From: a virus
DNA length: 64,000 bases
Direction: 5' to 3' (one strand)
Virus record (IMG/VR): IMGVR_UViG_3300026484_000007
Span: 62,001-126,000 of that record
Both the position numbers and the translations under genes were made by a program. Shown here one piece after another: positions 1 to 9,095 of this stretch. The notes under the pieces are model-generated. The model was not told where the DNA came from, did not search any database, and saw only the letters and a list, made by a program, of their open reading frames with translations. Position 1 is the stretch's first letter, and each line of letters starts with the position of its first letter.

Positions 1-1
1 T

Positions 2-3000
2 ATGAAAGAAGAATTTGCTAAAATCTATGATAAAATATCTAATATAGATCAAACTGAAGAAATCGCTGAGATACAATTATCCATTAATAAAATTAATGAA
101 AGACTTACTGGAGATGAAGCTAAATTTTCTAATTTATCAAACACAGTAAAACTAGTTCAATCCACTGTTAATTCTTTTGAAAATTCTATGAGAGATACAA
201 TTAAAACATTTATTTCTCAAGAGCAAATGGATAGAGATGCTGCTATCTTAAAAACTCAAGAAAATATTATTAGTACTTATAACGCAAAACTTGCAGAGAT
301 TGAAACATTAAAAACCGAAATTAAATCCTTACAAGATTTAATTAATACTACGATAACTTATGATGCAACTGAAGCAGATCAAAGTTTAGTGGCAAGCAAT
401 TTAAATACTATTCTAAATAAATACAACGATCTTGTTACTCAAATTAATGATATCAATACTGAGTTAAACTCGATTGATGCAGAGTACACAAATAAATTAA
501 ATTTAATGGATCAATCAATTGATTTATTAAAAAATGATTTTAATACTTTAATTACAAACGAAGCTAACGCAAGAATTGCTCAAGATAATATTTTAAATGA
601 TAATATTAATGAAGTTAATACTAAAGTTATAGAAATTGTTGGAGGTTTAACGTCTGACAATACATTCCCTGAAATAAACAATAAAATTTTATTAAATCAA
701 AATAAAATTGAAACTCTTGATAATAACATTAAAGATGTTTACGATAATTTAAATAATAAATTCATGAGTCTTATAAATGACTTAAAAGATTCAATTATTG
801 AATTTAATAATTCATTATCAAATGAGATCGAAAATAGATCTAATGCTTTAGGGGAAATTGCTAATAAATTATTAGATGAAAGTACTGATAGAGCAAAAGG
901 AGATCAAGAAATTTTAGATTTACTTGCGCAAGCAAAATCTGAAATCGAGACTGGAATTTCCGATAACTCTACTAAAATTAATCAAGAAATTCAAGATAGA
1001 GCTAATGCGATCACTGCGCTTGATGATAAGTACACTGAGATTACTAATCAGAATCTTGCAAAGATCAATGATACTATCACTGATTTAAATAATGAGATTC
1101 AAACAAGAGTATCTGAAGATAAAGTTATTTCTGATAAATTAGATCAAGAAATTCAAGATAGAGTTCTTGCAATTAACACTGTTGTTCAAAAAATTGCTGA
1201 TGAAGCGAAACTTAGAAACGACGCTGATATCAATCTTACAAATGAAATTTCAAATATTAATGCTAAATTGAGTGCGATCTTTGATGGATCAACTGTAGAT
1301 CTTGATAGTTTCAAAGAAGTAGTTGATTATATTAATAAATTAAAGAATGATGAAGACGAAATCATCACAAACTTAGTTGATCAAGTTAATGCGAAGTACA
1401 CTGAAGTTAATCAATTAATTCTTGATAAAGAAAATGAAATTAAATCTGACCTTAGCGCTTTAGAAGATAAAGTTAATACTGAAGCAGAAATTCGATCTCA
1501 AGCAGATACTGTTTTAACTGAAAATATTAATAAAGAAGTTCAAGCAAGACAAGATGCGATTGCCCTTCTTAATAATACAATAAATAATATTAATTTAACG
1601 ATTACCAATAATCATAATGAAGTTCTTTTAAAAATTGATCAAGAGGTTCAAGATAGATCTACCGCAGATCAAGAAATAAAAGATTTAATAAGTGATACTA
1701 AAGATTCTTTTAATACTAAAGTTTCTGAAATTAATAATGCGTTAGTTCAAGAGGTTCAAGATAGAAAAGTAGCTGATACTGATCTTAAACAGATCACTGA
1801 TAATATCCTTCAAGATATTTCTGATAAATACAATATTTATCTAAACGACAGCAACGCTATTCATAATGAATTTACTAATATTTATGGTGGAGCACCAGAA
1901 GATTTTAGAAACTTCGCAGTAGTAAAAAATACAATCGATAATAACGAAGCGTATTTTAAAAAGGCTGTATCAGATTTAGATAATAAGTATAAAAATATTA
2001 CTGATAGTAATCTTGCAAAGATCACTAAAGAATCAATTGATAGACAAGATGCAGATCAAACTCTTGATAATAAAATAAGCTCTGAGATCGTTACGCGCGA
2101 GACCGCAGTTAATTCTTTAAATTCAAGAATTGATCAAGAAACTTTAGATAGATCTACTGCAAATCAAGATTTACTTAATAAGATTACTGATGAAATTAAT
2201 ACTAGAAAATCTGAAGATTCTAAATTAGATTCTAAGATTACTGATGAGATTACAGCGAGAACTAATGACGTTAGCAATCTTCAATCTCAAATTGATTCAG
2301 TATCAAGTGATGTTACTGATAAGTACACTGAGATTTCAGGTAAATTAAATAATGAAATCAATACAAGAGAATCTCAAGTTAAGACTCTTGATGATAAAAT
2401 TAATACTGAGATTCAGGATAGAGTTACTGCGATTAAGCAAGTTCATAATGAAGTTGCAGTGGAAACTCAAAGAGCTATCGCTAAAGAAGAATATATTCTT
2501 GAAATTGCTCAAGATAATCAATCTAAAATTGCTAGTATTTTAAAAGACGCAGATTCAACCATTGATTCATTTAAAGAATTAGATGATAAAATCAATGCAA
2601 ATAAAACAAGTCTTGATAATGATATTCACGATCTTGACATCAAAACTGAAAATTATTATAATGAATTAAGAACAGATGTAGACAATGAAGTAAGTATTAG
2701 ACAAAGAGATTTTAATACTTTAAATTCAAAAATTGATAATGAAATTGATAGTAGAATTACTGGGGATAAAATTTTAACTACTAAAATTGATTCTGAAGTA
2801 ACTGCTAGAGTTGACGCGGACAATGCTTTATCAAAAAGTATTCAAGATGAAGCAATTTATAGACAAACTGGAGATGAAAATCTTTCTAATAGAATCAATC
2901 AAGAGATCCAAGAAAGATCTGACGCAGATGCTAAATTAGAATCATTATTAAATAATGAAACTTTAGCAAGAAAAGATGCTGACGATGCTCTTCAAGCTCA

Positions 3001-5011
3001 AATCGATAATCTTGTAACTAAAGATACTGAAATTTATACAAGAATTGATGAAATCGATGAAAGAATTACTAACGATGAAGGTGCTTTTGATACACGATTG
3101 AAAGACCTTGAAAGCTCTGTTGGAAATATTTTAGATTTAGCTCCAGAAGATCTTGATTCATTCAAAGAAATCATTGATTGGGTAAAAAATATCGATGCTG
3201 AGAATGATGCAGATTTATCTAATTTCATTGCTACCGCTAATGCTAAAATCGATGACCTTTATGAAAAATTAGATGAAGAAAGAGATCAAAGAGCTAATGT
3301 AGACGAAAAATTATTAACAACTATTGAGCAAGAAATTCAAGATAGAAAAGTTGCAGATGATGATCTTGATAGCAGATTAAATACTGAAATCTCTGATCGA
3401 GAACATGCTGACTCTTTACTTAAAGGTAAAATTAATGCTGAAGTAACTAGAGCTAAATCAGCTGAGCAAGATCTTAATGATAAAATTGTTGATGAAGAAA
3501 CTAGAGCTAAATCAGAAGAATCTAAATTAGATTCAAAAATAAATGATGAAGTTTCTAGAGCTAAAGACGCAGAAGGTACTTTAGTATTCAATAATGATAT
3601 CCTAAATGAAGATGGAAGTACTCCAGATAATTTAACTGATGCAATCAATGATGTTGATAGAAAAATTTCTGGATATTACAATGAAGTAACTCAAGAAATA
3701 ACTGATCTAAATACTAAAATTGATCATTCTGTATCTGATCTTCAAGCAGAGATCACTCAAGAAAAACAAGATAGATCTAATGAAGATGTAAAAATTTATG
3801 ATGCAATCAATAAAGAGATCTTAGATAGATCTAAAGCAGATACTGATTTATACAATAAAATTACAAAAGAAACAACTGACAGAGAAATTGCAGATCAAAA
3901 TCTTTTAAATTTAATCAATGATAATGAAAAAGACAATTCTAACGAACACACTGTATTCGATAATAGAATTTCTGATCTTGAAAGTAAACTTAATAATATT
4001 TTATCTGGATCAGATATTAACTTAGATAGCTTCAGAGAAATCGTAGATTACATTAATTCTATCGATATTCAAAATGATGAAGAATTATCTGAATTTATCT
4101 CAAGTACTACTTTAAAACTTGATGAATTAAATTCTAAAATCGAAACAGAAATCGATAATAGAACTCAAGATTATCTTGAATTAGACGATGAAGTAAAATC
4201 TTTAGTTGCAACTGAAACCGAAAACAGAATTGCAGCTGACGCAGATCTTAAAAAATACGTTGATGATATGGTTTTAAAAGAATCTGCTGAAAGAAAAGAT
4301 GAAGACAATCAATTAAGAAAATTAATTAATGATTACTTAGATTTAGTAGATGAAGCTAAAGCGGATCTTACTAAATACATTGATAATAAAATCGAGGAAG
4401 AAAAGCAAGATAGAATTTCTCAAGACGATTATTTAAATAAAAGAATTGATACTGAAATCAACGATAGATCTTTAGCTGATGATAAACTTCACGATGAAAT
4501 TATCCAAGAAGCTGATACAAGAGCTATCGAAGATAAAAAACTTCAAGACCAAATAAATAACGAAGTTAATCGAGCAATTAATGCTGAAGATAGATTAGCT
4601 CTTAATTTATCAAATGAAATCAATAGAGCTAAAAATGCGGAAGGAGATCTTGATTTCAACGATGACATCAGAAATGAAGATGGTACTAAAGCAGATAATT
4701 TAACTGAAGCAATCAATATTGTGGATGAAAAATACTACTCTACGATTAACGAAGTTATAGAAAAGCTTGATCAAGAGATCCAAGATAGATCTGTTGCAGA
4801 TCAACTTTTACAAGATGCTCTAGATCAAGAAAAACAAGAAAGAATTGATTCTGATGGTACTCTTGATTTCGATGATGACATTAGAAATGAAGATGGTACT
4901 AAAGCAGATAACTTAACTGACGCAATTAATGCGGTTAATAGAAAATATAATTCTATAATCTTAATGATTACATCATTAAAATCTGAAATTGAAGCGCTAC
5001 GAAGACAATAA
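2..5011 (+). CDS. Giant repeat-rich coiled-coil tail fibre protein (possibly 5'-truncated by window edge)
   Basis: Predicted structural fibre of 1,669 or more residues. Almost the whole chain is built from short heptad-like repeats around cores such as EIQDR and RAKDAEG, which reads as a long trimeric coiled coil. Four modules of the type DLDSFKEVVDYI interrupt it near residues 430, 850, 1050 and 1340; these resemble the ALDTLKELADAL cassette common in phage tail fibres. Three copies of a glycine module (NEDGT..DNLTDAIN) lie near residues 1200, 1555 and 1630. No enzymatic domain is seen. The next gene uses the same modules, so the two are paralogous parts of one appendage. The ATG is at base 2 and no upstream sequence is available, so the true start may lie outside the window. 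The fibre role is inferred from repeat architecture. Confidence 0.75.
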   Translation: MKEEFAKIYDKISNIDQTEEIAEIQLSINKINERLTGDEAKFSNLSNTVKLVQSTVNSFENSMRDTIKTFISQEQMDRDAAILKTQENIISTYNAKLAEIETLKTEIKSLQDLINTTITYDATEADQSLVASNLNTILNKYNDLVTQINDINTELNSIDAEYTNKLNLMDQSIDLLKNDFNTLITNEANARIAQDNILNDNINEVNTKVIEIVGGLTSDNTFPEINNKILLNQNKIETLDNNIKDVYDNLNNKFMSLINDLKDSIIEFNNSLSNEIENRSNALGEIANKLLDESTDRAKGDQEILDLLAQAKSEIETGISDNSTKINQEIQDRANAITALDDKYTEITNQNLAKINDTITDLNNEIQTRVSEDKVISDKLDQEIQDRVLAINTVVQKIADEAKLRNDADINLTNEISNINAKLSAIFDGSTVDLDSFKEVVDYINKLKNDEDEIITNLVDQVNAKYTEVNQLILDKENEIKSDLSALEDKVNTEAEIRSQADTVLTENINKEVQARQDAIALLNNTINNINLTITNNHNEVLLKIDQEVQDRSTADQEIKDLISDTKDSFNTKVSEINNALVQEVQDRKVADTDLKQITDNILQDISDKYNIYLNDSNAIHNEFTNIYGGAPEDFRNFAVVKNTIDNNEAYFKKAVSDLDNKYKNITDSNLAKITKESIDRQDADQTLDNKISSEIVTRETAVNSLNSRIDQETLDRSTANQDLLNKITDEINTRKSEDSKLDSKITDEITARTNDVSNLQSQIDSVSSDVTDKYTEISGKLNNEINTRESQVKTLDDKINTEIQDRVTAIKQVHNEVAVETQRAIAKEEYILEIAQDNQSKIASILKDADSTIDSFKELDDKINANKTSLDNDIHDLDIKTENYYNELRTDVDNEVSIRQRDFNTLNSKIDNEIDSRITGDKILTTKIDSEVTARVDADNALSKSIQDEAIYRQTGDENLSNRINQEIQERSDADAKLESLLNNETLARKDADDALQAQIDNLVTKDTEIYTRIDEIDERITNDEGAFDTRLKDLESSVGNILDLAPEDLDSFKEIIDWVKNIDAENDADLSNFIATANAKIDDLYEKLDEERDQRANVDEKLLTTIEQEIQDRKVADDDLDSRLNTEISDREHADSLLKGKINAEVTRAKSAEQDLNDKIVDEETRAKSEESKLDSKINDEVSRAKDAEGTLVFNNDILNEDGSTPDNLTDAINDVDRKISGYYNEVTQEITDLNTKIDHSVSDLQAEITQEKQDRSNEDVKIYDAINKEILDRSKADTDLYNKITKETTDREIADQNLLNLINDNEKDNSNEHTVFDNRISDLESKLNNILSGSDINLDSFREIVDYINSIDIQNDEELSEFISSTTLKLDELNSKIETEIDNRTQDYLELDDEVKSLVATETENRIAADADLKKYVDDMVLKESAERKDEDNQLRKLINDYLDLVDEAKADLTKYIDNKIEEEKQDRISQDDYLNKRIDTEINDRSLADDKLHDEIIQEADTRAIEDKKLQDQINNEVNRAINAEDRLALNLSNEINRAKNAEGDLDFNDDIRNEDGTKADNLTEAINIVDEKYYSTINEVIEKLDQEIQDRSVADQLLQDALDQEKQERIDSDGTLDFDDDIRNEDGTKADNLTDAINAVNRKYNSIILMITSLKSEIEALRRQ

Positions 5012-5054
5012 TATAATACAATTATAATAATTTATAATAATTTTAAGATTTATA

Positions 5055-5078
5055 AAAAGGATCTTTTTTAGATCCTTT
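5055..5078 (+). terminator. GATC-stem hairpin terminator
   Basis: AAAAAGGATC and GATCCTTTT pair around a loop of T residues, followed by an A/T tract. It lies between the first and second fibre genes, just upstream of the next ribosome binding site (AAGGAG). Confidence 0.6.
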
Positions 5079-5096
5079 TAAAATAAGGAGACTAAA

Positions 5097-6821
5097 ATGG
5101 CTGAAATAAATGATACCTCAGTTTTAAATGCGAATGCAGGGATGAGTATTTATGATGTAAATTTTAATTTAATGCAATTCGCTAGCGTTTATAACGATTT
5201 CATTGATACTGTAAATCCTAAAACTATGATTCTTCAGCGAATCGTTAATAAAGAAATTCTATCTGTTGAAATTGAAAATGTCGCAAGTATTAAAAATAAA
5301 TTAAAAAGCGATATTGATAAAGAAAAACAAGATAGAATTGAAGCAGATAATGAAATCAAAAAAACCATTGAAGAAAAAACCGAAGAATTCGATGCTAAAA
5401 TAGCAGCTGAAGCTAAAAAAAGAATCGATCAAGACGTAATTCTTGATAATAAAATCGATACTGAAATTTCTAGAGCTAAAGATGCAGAAAATACTTTAGA
5501 TACAAAAATTATTAATGAATCTAACCGAGCTCTTGAAGCAGAAAAAGATCTTAATGATAAAATTAGTGCTGAAGCTTCACGAGCGAAATCTGTAGAAAAT
5601 CAATTAAGAACTGATTTAGATGCCGAAACTCTTAGAGCTAAAACGACTGAAGATCAATTAAGATCTGATTTAGATGCTGAAGTTCTTAGAGCTAAATCAG
5701 AAGAATCTAAATTAGATTCAAAGATTGAAGACGAAATTACTCGAGCAACTTCTGTTGAAAATGAATTAAGATCTGATTTAGATACAACTATGGATAAATT
5801 AGATCAAGAAATCGATAGAGCTAAAAAAGCTGACGGTTCTTTAGTATTTAACGATACAATCAAAAATGACGATGGAAGTACTCCAGATAACTTAACTGAC
5901 GCAATTAATGACGTTGATGAAAGATACGAGCATATCACATCTTCATTAATTCAAGATCTTTCTTTTGAGTCTAAATTTAGGCAAGAAGAAGATGAAAAAT
6001 TACAAGAAGAAATTTCTAATGAAATTGCTAGAGCTAAAGATGCAGAAGGACCATTAAAATTCAATGATGATATCAGAAATGAAGATGGTACTTTAGCAAC
6101 AGATCTAACAAACGCAATTAATATTGTGGATGATAGATTAAATAATACTACTAAAGCATTAAAAGATAAAGATGAAAAAATTCTTGAATACATTGATGCT
6201 CAAATTGAAAAAATTATAAATGGATCTCCAGAAGCTTTAGATACTTTAAAAGAATTAGCTGATGCGCTTGGAGATGATCCGCAATTTGCTACAACTATTT
6301 TAGATAAAATTTCTAAATTAAATTCTAAAATAGGTAATTTAGATGAATTAAACACTGATGATAAATCTAGTTTAGTAAAAGCATTAATTGAAGTTCAATT
6401 AGAAATCAATAATGAAGCTAAAATTAGAGTCGCTGCAGATAACACTTTAAATACTAAAATTTTAAATGAAGAAGCTAGAGCTAAAGATGCAGAAAAAGAT
6501 TTAGATTATAAAATCGAAAAAGAAATCGATAGAGCAATCAATGAAGATAAAATTCTTGATGATAAAATCGATGAAGAAATTATTCGAGCGAAAGAAGCTG
6601 AAGGTACTCTTGTATTCGAAGAAAACATAAGAAACCACGATGGTACTAAACCAGATAATTTAACTGATGCAATTAATGCAGTTAATAAAACTTGTTTTGA
6701 GAGAATTGATCAAGCATTTGATGCGTTAGATAACTTTGGATCTTTTATAGATACGTTAGATTCTTCTGAACCAAGTATTGACATAGATTTCTTAAAAATA
6801 GAAATCAAAAAATTATTCTAA
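5097..6821 (+). CDS. Second repeat-rich tail fibre protein
   Basis: A 574-residue predicted fibre or fibre-tip protein. It shares two module types with the preceding giant fibre: RAKDAEG/EIDRA coiled-coil repeats, and three NxDG...DNLTDAIN glycine modules near residues 265, 325 and 515. Near residues 375-400 it carries a clear tail-fibre cassette (SPEALDTLKELADALGDDPQ), a widespread motif in phage tail fibres; this is the best support for the assignment. The N-terminal 60 residues are non-repetitive and may anchor to a partner. The start has AAGGAG seven bases upstream. The gene follows a hairpin terminator and is followed after 10 bp by another coiled-coil gene, so they probably share transcription. 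Confidence 0.75.
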   Translation: MAEINDTSVLNANAGMSIYDVNFNLMQFASVYNDFIDTVNPKTMILQRIVNKEILSVEIENVASIKNKLKSDIDKEKQDRIEADNEIKKTIEEKTEEFDAKIAAEAKKRIDQDVILDNKIDTEISRAKDAENTLDTKIINESNRALEAEKDLNDKISAEASRAKSVENQLRTDLDAETLRAKTTEDQLRSDLDAEVLRAKSEESKLDSKIEDEITRATSVENELRSDLDTTMDKLDQEIDRAKKADGSLVFNDTIKNDDGSTPDNLTDAINDVDERYEHITSSLIQDLSFESKFRQEEDEKLQEEISNEIARAKDAEGPLKFNDDIRNEDGTLATDLTNAINIVDDRLNNTTKALKDKDEKILEYIDAQIEKIINGSPEALDTLKELADALGDDPQFATTILDKISKLNSKIGNLDELNTDDKSSLVKALIEVQLEINNEAKIRVAADNTLNTKILNEEARAKDAEKDLDYKIEKEIDRAINEDKILDDKIDEEIIRAKEAEGTLVFEENIRNHDGTKPDNLTDAINAVNKTCFERIDQAFDALDNFGSFIDTLDSSEPSIDIDFLKIEIKKLF

Positions 6822-6831
6822 GGAGCCTTTT

Positions 6832-7398
6832 ATGTCAAAATTAACTCAAGATATTTTAGAATTATTACAGTATGTAATAGAATTGCAAAAAAATTATGCA
6901 AATGAAAAAGTTGACGAAAAAGTTGACGAAGTTATCGCAGATCTTGGTCAAACCAAAGACGAATTAAAAGCTTTAGTAAACGCATTAGATGCATTAGATT
7001 TCAAAGAAGATGGTGAAATTGATGTTGCTACTTTAACTAAAGCAGTTGCTGATACCAAAGCAGCATTAGAATTAAATGCTAATGATTTAGATGCGTTAAA
7101 AGGTACTATCGCTGATATGACTGCTAACATCAGCAATATTGCAGAAACACTTGGTGGTTTAGATGAAATTGATGCTCTTAAAAATGATATTTCAGGTATC
7201 AAAAACATCATTGATAATTTTACAGGTGATGACGATATCGCTGATCTTAAAGAAAGAGTATCTACAATAGAAACTAAAGTTGAAGATTTATCTTTAGATG
7301 TTGAAGCAATTAAAGCGCAATTAAGTTTAAGCGTTTCCGCTGAAACTTCTGAGTCAACTGAGACTTCTGAGACAGGAACTACTCCTACATCTTTCTAA
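6832..7398 (+). CDS. Small alpha-helical fibre-associated protein with degenerate EF-hand-like loop
   Basis: A 188-residue acidic, heptad-rich protein with no recognised family. Residues around 60-71 (DFKEDGEIDVAT) are placed like the canonical EF-hand loop in the 284-residue protein two genes on, but lack some calcium ligands (Lys at loop position 3, Thr at 12). The C-terminus is a Ser/Thr/Glu-rich tail. The start has AAGGAG and lies 10 bp after the second fibre gene; a strong hairpin terminator follows. A tail appendage or fibre-chaperone role is inferred from position and coiled-coil character only. Confidence 0.6.
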   Translation: MSKLTQDILELLQYVIELQKNYANEKVDEKVDEVIADLGQTKDELKALVNALDALDFKEDGEIDVATLTKAVADTKAALELNANDLDALKGTIADMTANISNIAETLGGLDEIDALKNDISGIKNIIDNFTGDDDIADLKERVSTIETKVEDLSLDVEAIKAQLSLSVSAETSESTETSETGTTPTSF

Positions 7399-7422
7399 TA
7401 AATTCGTAATAAAAGTTTTTTG

Positions 7423-7451
7423 GGAAAGTGATCTAAAAAAGATCACTTTCC
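7423..7451 (+). terminator. GATC-stem hairpin terminator
   Basis: GGAAAGTGATC and GATCACTTTCC form an 11-bp stem around TAAAAAA, then a run of eight T residues and the recurrent GTCGTCAG module. It closes the first fibre block. Confidence 0.75.
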
Positions 7452-7454
7452 AGC

Positions 7455-7604
7455 TTTTTTTTGTCGTCAGAAAAAACTTGAGTTCCAGAACGTTGCGCTT
7501 CTATAGCTATCTAAAGATATATAGCAGTTCTAAAACTAATTTAGAACTCGTATATATCACTTGTATCTAAAAAAGATGCTACATTGAAAATCAAAGTTTT
7601 CAAC
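7455..7604 (+). repeat. Intergenic palindromic element, copy 1 (core inverted)
   Basis: Starts with T-run, GTCGTCAG, A-run. Then come the arm containing ACGTTGCGCTTC, a core palindrome AGTTCTAAAA..TTTAGAACT, and the arm containing GTATCTAAAAAAGATGCTAC. In the other copies with both arms, the GATGCTAC-type arm is next to the GTCG module, so the core is flipped here. The rest of this 279-bp gap contains an AT-rich hairpin (TTTGGATAAA / TTTATCCAAA) and the ribosome binding site of the next gene. Confidence 0.7.
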
Positions 7605-7677
7605 TAAAAATATTTTTAAAACAAAAATTTGGATAAATAAATTTTATCCAAATTTTTATAAAATTTAAGGAGCTAAT

Positions 7678-8532
7678 ATGGCTGATAATACTGTTAATAC
7701 TAATTATGTAACTGAAGATGAATTAAAAGCATTTGCTGAGCAAGTTCATGCATGTGTATTAAATACTATTGCTACAGAAGAAACATCTTATACTGAACTT
7801 GTAAAAGAATTCGTTGAATCTAAAGTTACTGAACTTGAAAATAAATTAGTTAATAACGAAGATTGGCTAAAAGCTAAAGAAACTATTGATTCTTTATTAG
7901 CAGTTTTCGATGAAAACACTGATGGTTCTTTAAGTGCTGAAGAACTTTTAACTAAAATCGGTGAATTCAAAGCTAATGTTGATGCGTTAAGTGCTAAAAT
8001 TGCTGACGTTGAATCTAAAATTGATGCAGGTCTTTCTGATTTAAACGCTAAAATTGCTGTAAATGAATCTACAATTGATGAAGTAACTTCTAAAGTTGAC
8101 GAAGCTTTAAATAACTATAATGATACTGTAGAAAAAGTTGCAACTATCGAAGGTTCTATTACTGACGTTAATGCTAGAATTGACGATGTTGAATCTAAAA
8201 TTGAGGCTGTAGCTCAAGCTGCTGCAGACGGTGTTAGTGAAGAACTTGAAAGCACAGTTGCTACTCTTAAAGAAGACATTGAAACTTTCAAAGCTAACGT
8301 AAATACTGTTGTTGATGAAGCGCAAGAAGAAGTTAAAACTAAAATAATTACTGAAGTTAAAACTGAAGTTTCTGCGATGTTCACTGGAATGCAAGAAGCG
8401 TTCGCTGCGTCTTGTGATGCTGCAAAAACAACTATTGAAGAAAGAATGGCTAATTTAAGATCAGCTTTCGGATTACCAGCTGCGGCTGATACAACTAATA
8501 CTTCTATAGATGGTGATGGTGCAGTAGTTTAA
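7678..8532 (+). CDS. Coiled-coil structural protein with a canonical EF-hand loop
   Basis: A 284-residue alpha-helical protein in the fibre cluster. Residues 78-89 read DENTDGSLSAEE, matching the 12-residue calcium loop (acidic or amide at 1, 3, 5, 9, Gly6, Glu12). It is flanked by helices IDSLLAVF and LLTKIGEF as in a true EF-hand. The rest (95-265) is heptad-rich coiled coil. The preceding 188-residue protein has a similar but degraded loop, suggesting duplication. The start is preceded by AAGGAGC. Calcium binding and a role in fibre stability are inferences from the motif and neighbours. Confidence 0.65.
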   Translation: MADNTVNTNYVTEDELKAFAEQVHACVLNTIATEETSYTELVKEFVESKVTELENKLVNNEDWLKAKETIDSLLAVFDENTDGSLSAEELLTKIGEFKANVDALSAKIADVESKIDAGLSDLNAKIAVNESTIDEVTSKVDEALNNYNDTVEKVATIEGSITDVNARIDDVESKIEAVAQAAADGVSEELESTVATLKEDIETFKANVNTVVDEAQEEVKTKIITEVKTEVSAMFTGMQEAFAASCDAAKTTIEERMANLRSAFGLPAAADTTNTSIDGDGAVV

Positions 8533-8548
8533 TAACTACTCCCTCCCC

Positions 8549-8575
8549 TTCTTTTTTTGTCGTTAGAAAAAAACG
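8549..8575 (+). promoter_or_regulatory. Terminator-associated GTCGTTAG module (short copy)
   Basis: T-run, GTCGTTAG, A-run right after a fibre gene. Unlike most copies it has no strong hairpin upstream. The T and A runs can pair with each other. Confidence 0.45.
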
Positions 8576-8594
8576 AATCGAAAAAGGATCTTTT

Positions 8595-8930
8595 ATGGGA
8601 TATAAAAAATACGAAGTTCTTGTAAGAAAAATCAGTAAGACTGATATCGACGATGTAATTAAAATTTTTAAAAAAGCAATTAATACTAAACAAGAATCCG
8701 ATCCAGATACTTACTGGGCAGCAGGAATTTTTGATCTTAGAACTTTAAAAGAATTTATTATTTTCAGCGATAAAGCTGCAGAAATATTTAGTATTGATGA
8801 TGAATACGTCACAAAACATTATGAGAAAATTCCTGGCGTCATGTTTTTAGGTCAAAGGATTACTGATAGAATCCCTGATGAAATTATGGATAAAATCATT
8901 GAAGAATTGAAAGCGCGCGGAGTCGTCTGA
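8595..8930 (+). CDS. Hypothetical protein
   Basis: 111 residues, compact mixed alpha/beta composition, no recognised family, no signal peptide or membrane segment. An AAAAAGGATC ribosome binding site precedes the ATG. It is the last gene of the first + strand block and runs towards a convergent - strand gene. Confidence 0.6.
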   Translation: MGYKKYEVLVRKISKTDIDDVIKIFKKAINTKQESDPDTYWAAGIFDLRTLKEFIIFSDKAAEIFSIDDEYVTKHYEKIPGVMFLGQRITDRIPDEIMDKIIEELKARGVV

Positions 8931-8939
8931 AAAACAGTG

Positions 8940-9020
8940 ATCCGCGGACGTTAATCAATCAAAGATACACAAAGATATAAAAGCAGTTCTAAAATTTCTA
9001 CGAATTTTTTCTAACGACAA
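8940..9020 (-). repeat. Intergenic palindromic element, partial copy
   Basis: Read on the - strand: GTCGTTAG module, then TTTTAGAACTGC, TTTGTGTATC and AACGTCCGCGGATCACTG. The arm containing GTAGCATC and half of the core palindrome are missing, so this is a deletion variant lying between convergent genes. Confidence 0.55.
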
Positions 9021-9050
9021 AAAAAGTGGATCCTTTTGGATCCACTTTTT
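9021..9050. terminator. Bidirectional hairpin terminator
   Basis: AAAAAGTGGATCC and GGATCCACTTTTT form a perfect stem with a short loop and A/T tracts on both sides. It serves the convergent ends of the 111-residue protein gene and the 521-residue - strand gene. Confidence 0.8.
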
Positions 9051-9095
9051 CTAACCTCTCTCACCGTCTCCTAAATTATTTAAAATTATTCTAAA

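Noticed and set aside
3337-3648. Antisense reading frames within the fibre genes
   Set aside because: They are frame shadows of the coiled-coil repeats without ribosome binding sites.
2-5011. Repeats in the fibre gene as a CRISPR or satellite array
   Set aside because: Repeats are in frame, imperfect and encode heptad-type protein modules.
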